A stretch of 64,000 bases of DNA from Lachnospiraceae bacterium NC2008 (GTDB lineage Bacteria; Bacillota; Clostridia; Lachnospirales; Lachnospiraceae): positions 1-64,000 of the forward strand of contig JHWS01000011.1 in NCBI GenBank assembly GCA_000687675.1. The letters are read 5' to 3'. Below are positions 62,936 through 64,000 of this stretch, piece by piece. Each line of letters opens with the position of its first letter. The first letter of the stretch is position 1. The translations under genes were made by a program, and so were the position numbers. Under the pieces are notes generated by a model. It did not search any database, was not told where the DNA came from, and worked only from the letters and a program-made list of their open reading frames with translations.

Positions 62936-63682
62936 ATGTCGTATACAGAATCTTATATTGAAGGTAGAAATGCCGTAATAGAAGCATTTAGGTCAGGAAA
63001 GACTATAGATAAGCTTTTTATCTTAGATGGTCTTCAGGATGGACCTATTATGACTATTAAACGTGAAGCTAAGAAGCATGACGTTATTGTTAAATATGTT
63101 GATAAGCAAAGACTTGATCATATGTCCCTTGAAGGTAAGCATCAGGGAGTAATAGCTTCTTGTTCTGCTTATGAATATGCAGATGTTGATGATATCCTAA
63201 AAGCAGCAGAAGATAAGAATGAGAAGCCATTTATCTTTATTCTTGATGAGATAGAAGATCCTCATAATCTGGGAGCCATAATTAGAACTGCTCATCAGGC
63301 AGGTGCTCATGGAGTTATTATTCCAAAGGATAGGGCAGTAGGACTTACTTCTACAGTGGCCAGAACTTCAGCAGGGGCACTTAACTACATTCCTGTTGCT
63401 AAGGTTACAAACCTTGGAAGAACTATGGAAGAACTTAAGGATAAGGGCTTATGGTTTGCCTGTGCTGATATGGACGGAGAGCTTATGTATAATACAGACC
63501 TTACAGGTGCAATTGGTATTGTAATTGGTAATGAAGGTTCTGGAGTAAGACCTCTTATCAGAGAAAAATGCGACTTTAGAGTATCGATTCCTATGAAGGG
63601 GTCTATTGATTCGCTGAATGCTTCTGTAGCAGCTGGAATATTAGCTTACGAAGTTGTAAGACAAAATATGATGAAAAAATAA
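62936..63682 (+). CDS. rlmB: 23S rRNA (guanosine-2'-O-)-methyltransferase RlmB-type
   Basis: A 248-residue SPOUT methyltransferase. N-terminal substrate-binding domain (GRNAVIEAF), then LDEIEDPHNLGAIIRTA, VIGNEGSGVRPLIREKCD and IPMKGSIDSLNASVAAGI, the knot that binds SAM. Follows mrnC by 23 bases; GGAGGAAAT before the ATG. Confidence 0.95.
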   Translation: MSYTESYIEGRNAVIEAFRSGKTIDKLFILDGLQDGPIMTIKREAKKHDVIVKYVDKQRLDHMSLEGKHQGVIASCSAYEYADVDDILKAAEDKNEKPFIFILDEIEDPHNLGAIIRTAHQAGAHGVIIPKDRAVGLTSTVARTSAGALNYIPVAKVTNLGRTMEELKDKGLWFACADMDGELMYNTDLTGAIGIVIGNEGSGVRPLIREKCDFRVSIPMKGSIDSLNASVAAGILAYEVVRQNMMKK

Positions 63683-63722
63683 TTTAAGATTATAAAAAAA
63701 GATTATAAAGAAAATTATATAG

Positions 63723-63750
63723 AAAACGTAGGGCTAAGCCCTACGTTTTT
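63723..63750. terminator. Bidirectional terminator at the right end
   Basis: AAAACGTAGGGC-taa-GCCCTACGTTTTT; serves rlmB and the minus-strand gene. Confidence 0.92.
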
Positions 63751-64000
63751 AGTTTTCATTATTTGGTACTGTTTCAGGTTTTTCTTTTGGAAGCTGCATA
63801 CGAACCAAAGTAATTCGATTGTTTTCTATTCGTTCAGCTTTAAGAACTATACCATCTTCAAGTTTAACCTTTTCATGAGCCTTAGGAAGTCTGTCATCGA
63901 GCTGCTGAATAATAAGACCGCCGATAGAATCATAGTCCTGACTATCAAGCTCTAAATCAAGCTGGTCATTAATATCATCAAGCTTCATACTTCCTTCTAT
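63749..64000 (-). CDS. CorC/HlyC-type transporter or hemolysin-family protein, C-terminal end (partial)
   Basis: The frame is open past the edge of the window; codons before the ATG at 63988 read I-E-G-S. The 83 visible residues form the CorC_HlyC domain: GSMKLDDINDQLDL, IGGLIIQQLDDRLPKAHEKV, and ENNRITLVRMQL. The CNNM membrane and CBS domains would lie outside. Family members act in magnesium/cobalt homeostasis. Confidence 0.85.
   Translation of the reverse strand: MEGSMKLDDINDQLDLELDSQDYDSIGGLIIQQLDDRLPKAHEKVKLEDGIVLKAERIENNRITLVRMQLPKEKPETVPNNEN

Overview
The window reads as chromosomal DNA from a low-GC Gram-positive anaerobe, most likely a motile Lachnospiraceae relative (Butyrivibrio/Pseudobutyrivibrio/Lachnospira type). 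The pointers are indolepyruvate:ferredoxin oxidoreductase with its CoA-ligase partner, the yicC-remA-gmk-rpoZ and recA-recX-rny orders typical of Clostridia, a DUF6465-type small protein, tRNA-Leu(AAG), and several cyclic-di-GMP proteins. Placement to genus is inference. No rRNA, CRISPR array, intact insertion sequence or prophage was seen.

Layout. 1-2865: end of a surface protein, an Sfp-type phosphopantetheinyl transferase with an odd tail, and a D,D-carboxypeptidase. 2866-3010: a cloverleaf-like palindromic element. 3115-8911: aryl-acid metabolism (iorA, iorB, aryl-CoA ligase, ACT protein), interrupted by galE on the minus strand and tRNA-Thr. 8915-18534: a polytopic membrane protein, a second multi-hairpin intergenic element, a GH13 enzyme, surE, a zinc-ribbon/TPR/solute-binding fusion, a polar amino-acid ABC transporter behind a structured leader, and an EamA exporter. 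18540-24310: an AT-richer accessory island bounded by two broken Rpn/PD-(D/E)XK-type genes. It carries a Cro/CI-type regulator, an SPFH (stomatin/prohibitin-like) zinc-ribbon protein and a membrane-spanning TIR-domain protein with an outside DUF6273-like domain. This is the best candidate for an undescribed system. 24376-33409: core genes (yicC, remA, gmk, rpoZ, rimO, pgsA, cinA, SOS-controlled recA, recX, rny).

33503-56159: a periplasmic-binding-domain/degenerate-GGDEF protein; two divergently transcribed tRNA-Leu genes; two tandem aconitase-family dehydratase pairs; a glycerol-1-phosphate-dehydrogenase-like enzyme with a lipid-kinase-like partner; a hybrid kinase/response regulator/GGDEF-EAL operon; a minus-strand MoxR-DUF58-transglutaminase operon; a second GGDEF-EAL protein; queH and argS. 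56265-64000: a small DUF6465-like protein, tRNA-Val and tRNA-Met, HU, a zinc-ribbon Pro/Ala repeat protein, a hypothetical protein, a sensorless chemoreceptor-like protein, ispF with a Cys-rich tail, cysS-mrnC-rlmB, and the end of a CorC/HlyC-type gene.

How the parts may work together: IorAB, the CoA ligase and the ACT protein form a module interconverting aromatic 2-oxo acids and aryl acids. The kinase, regulator and GGDEF/EAL proteins form a cyclic-di-GMP signalling block. In the island, the TIR protein places a putative NADase inside the cell and a putative sensor outside, next to an SPFH membrane scaffold. All functions are read from motifs and gene order only; no database search was run.
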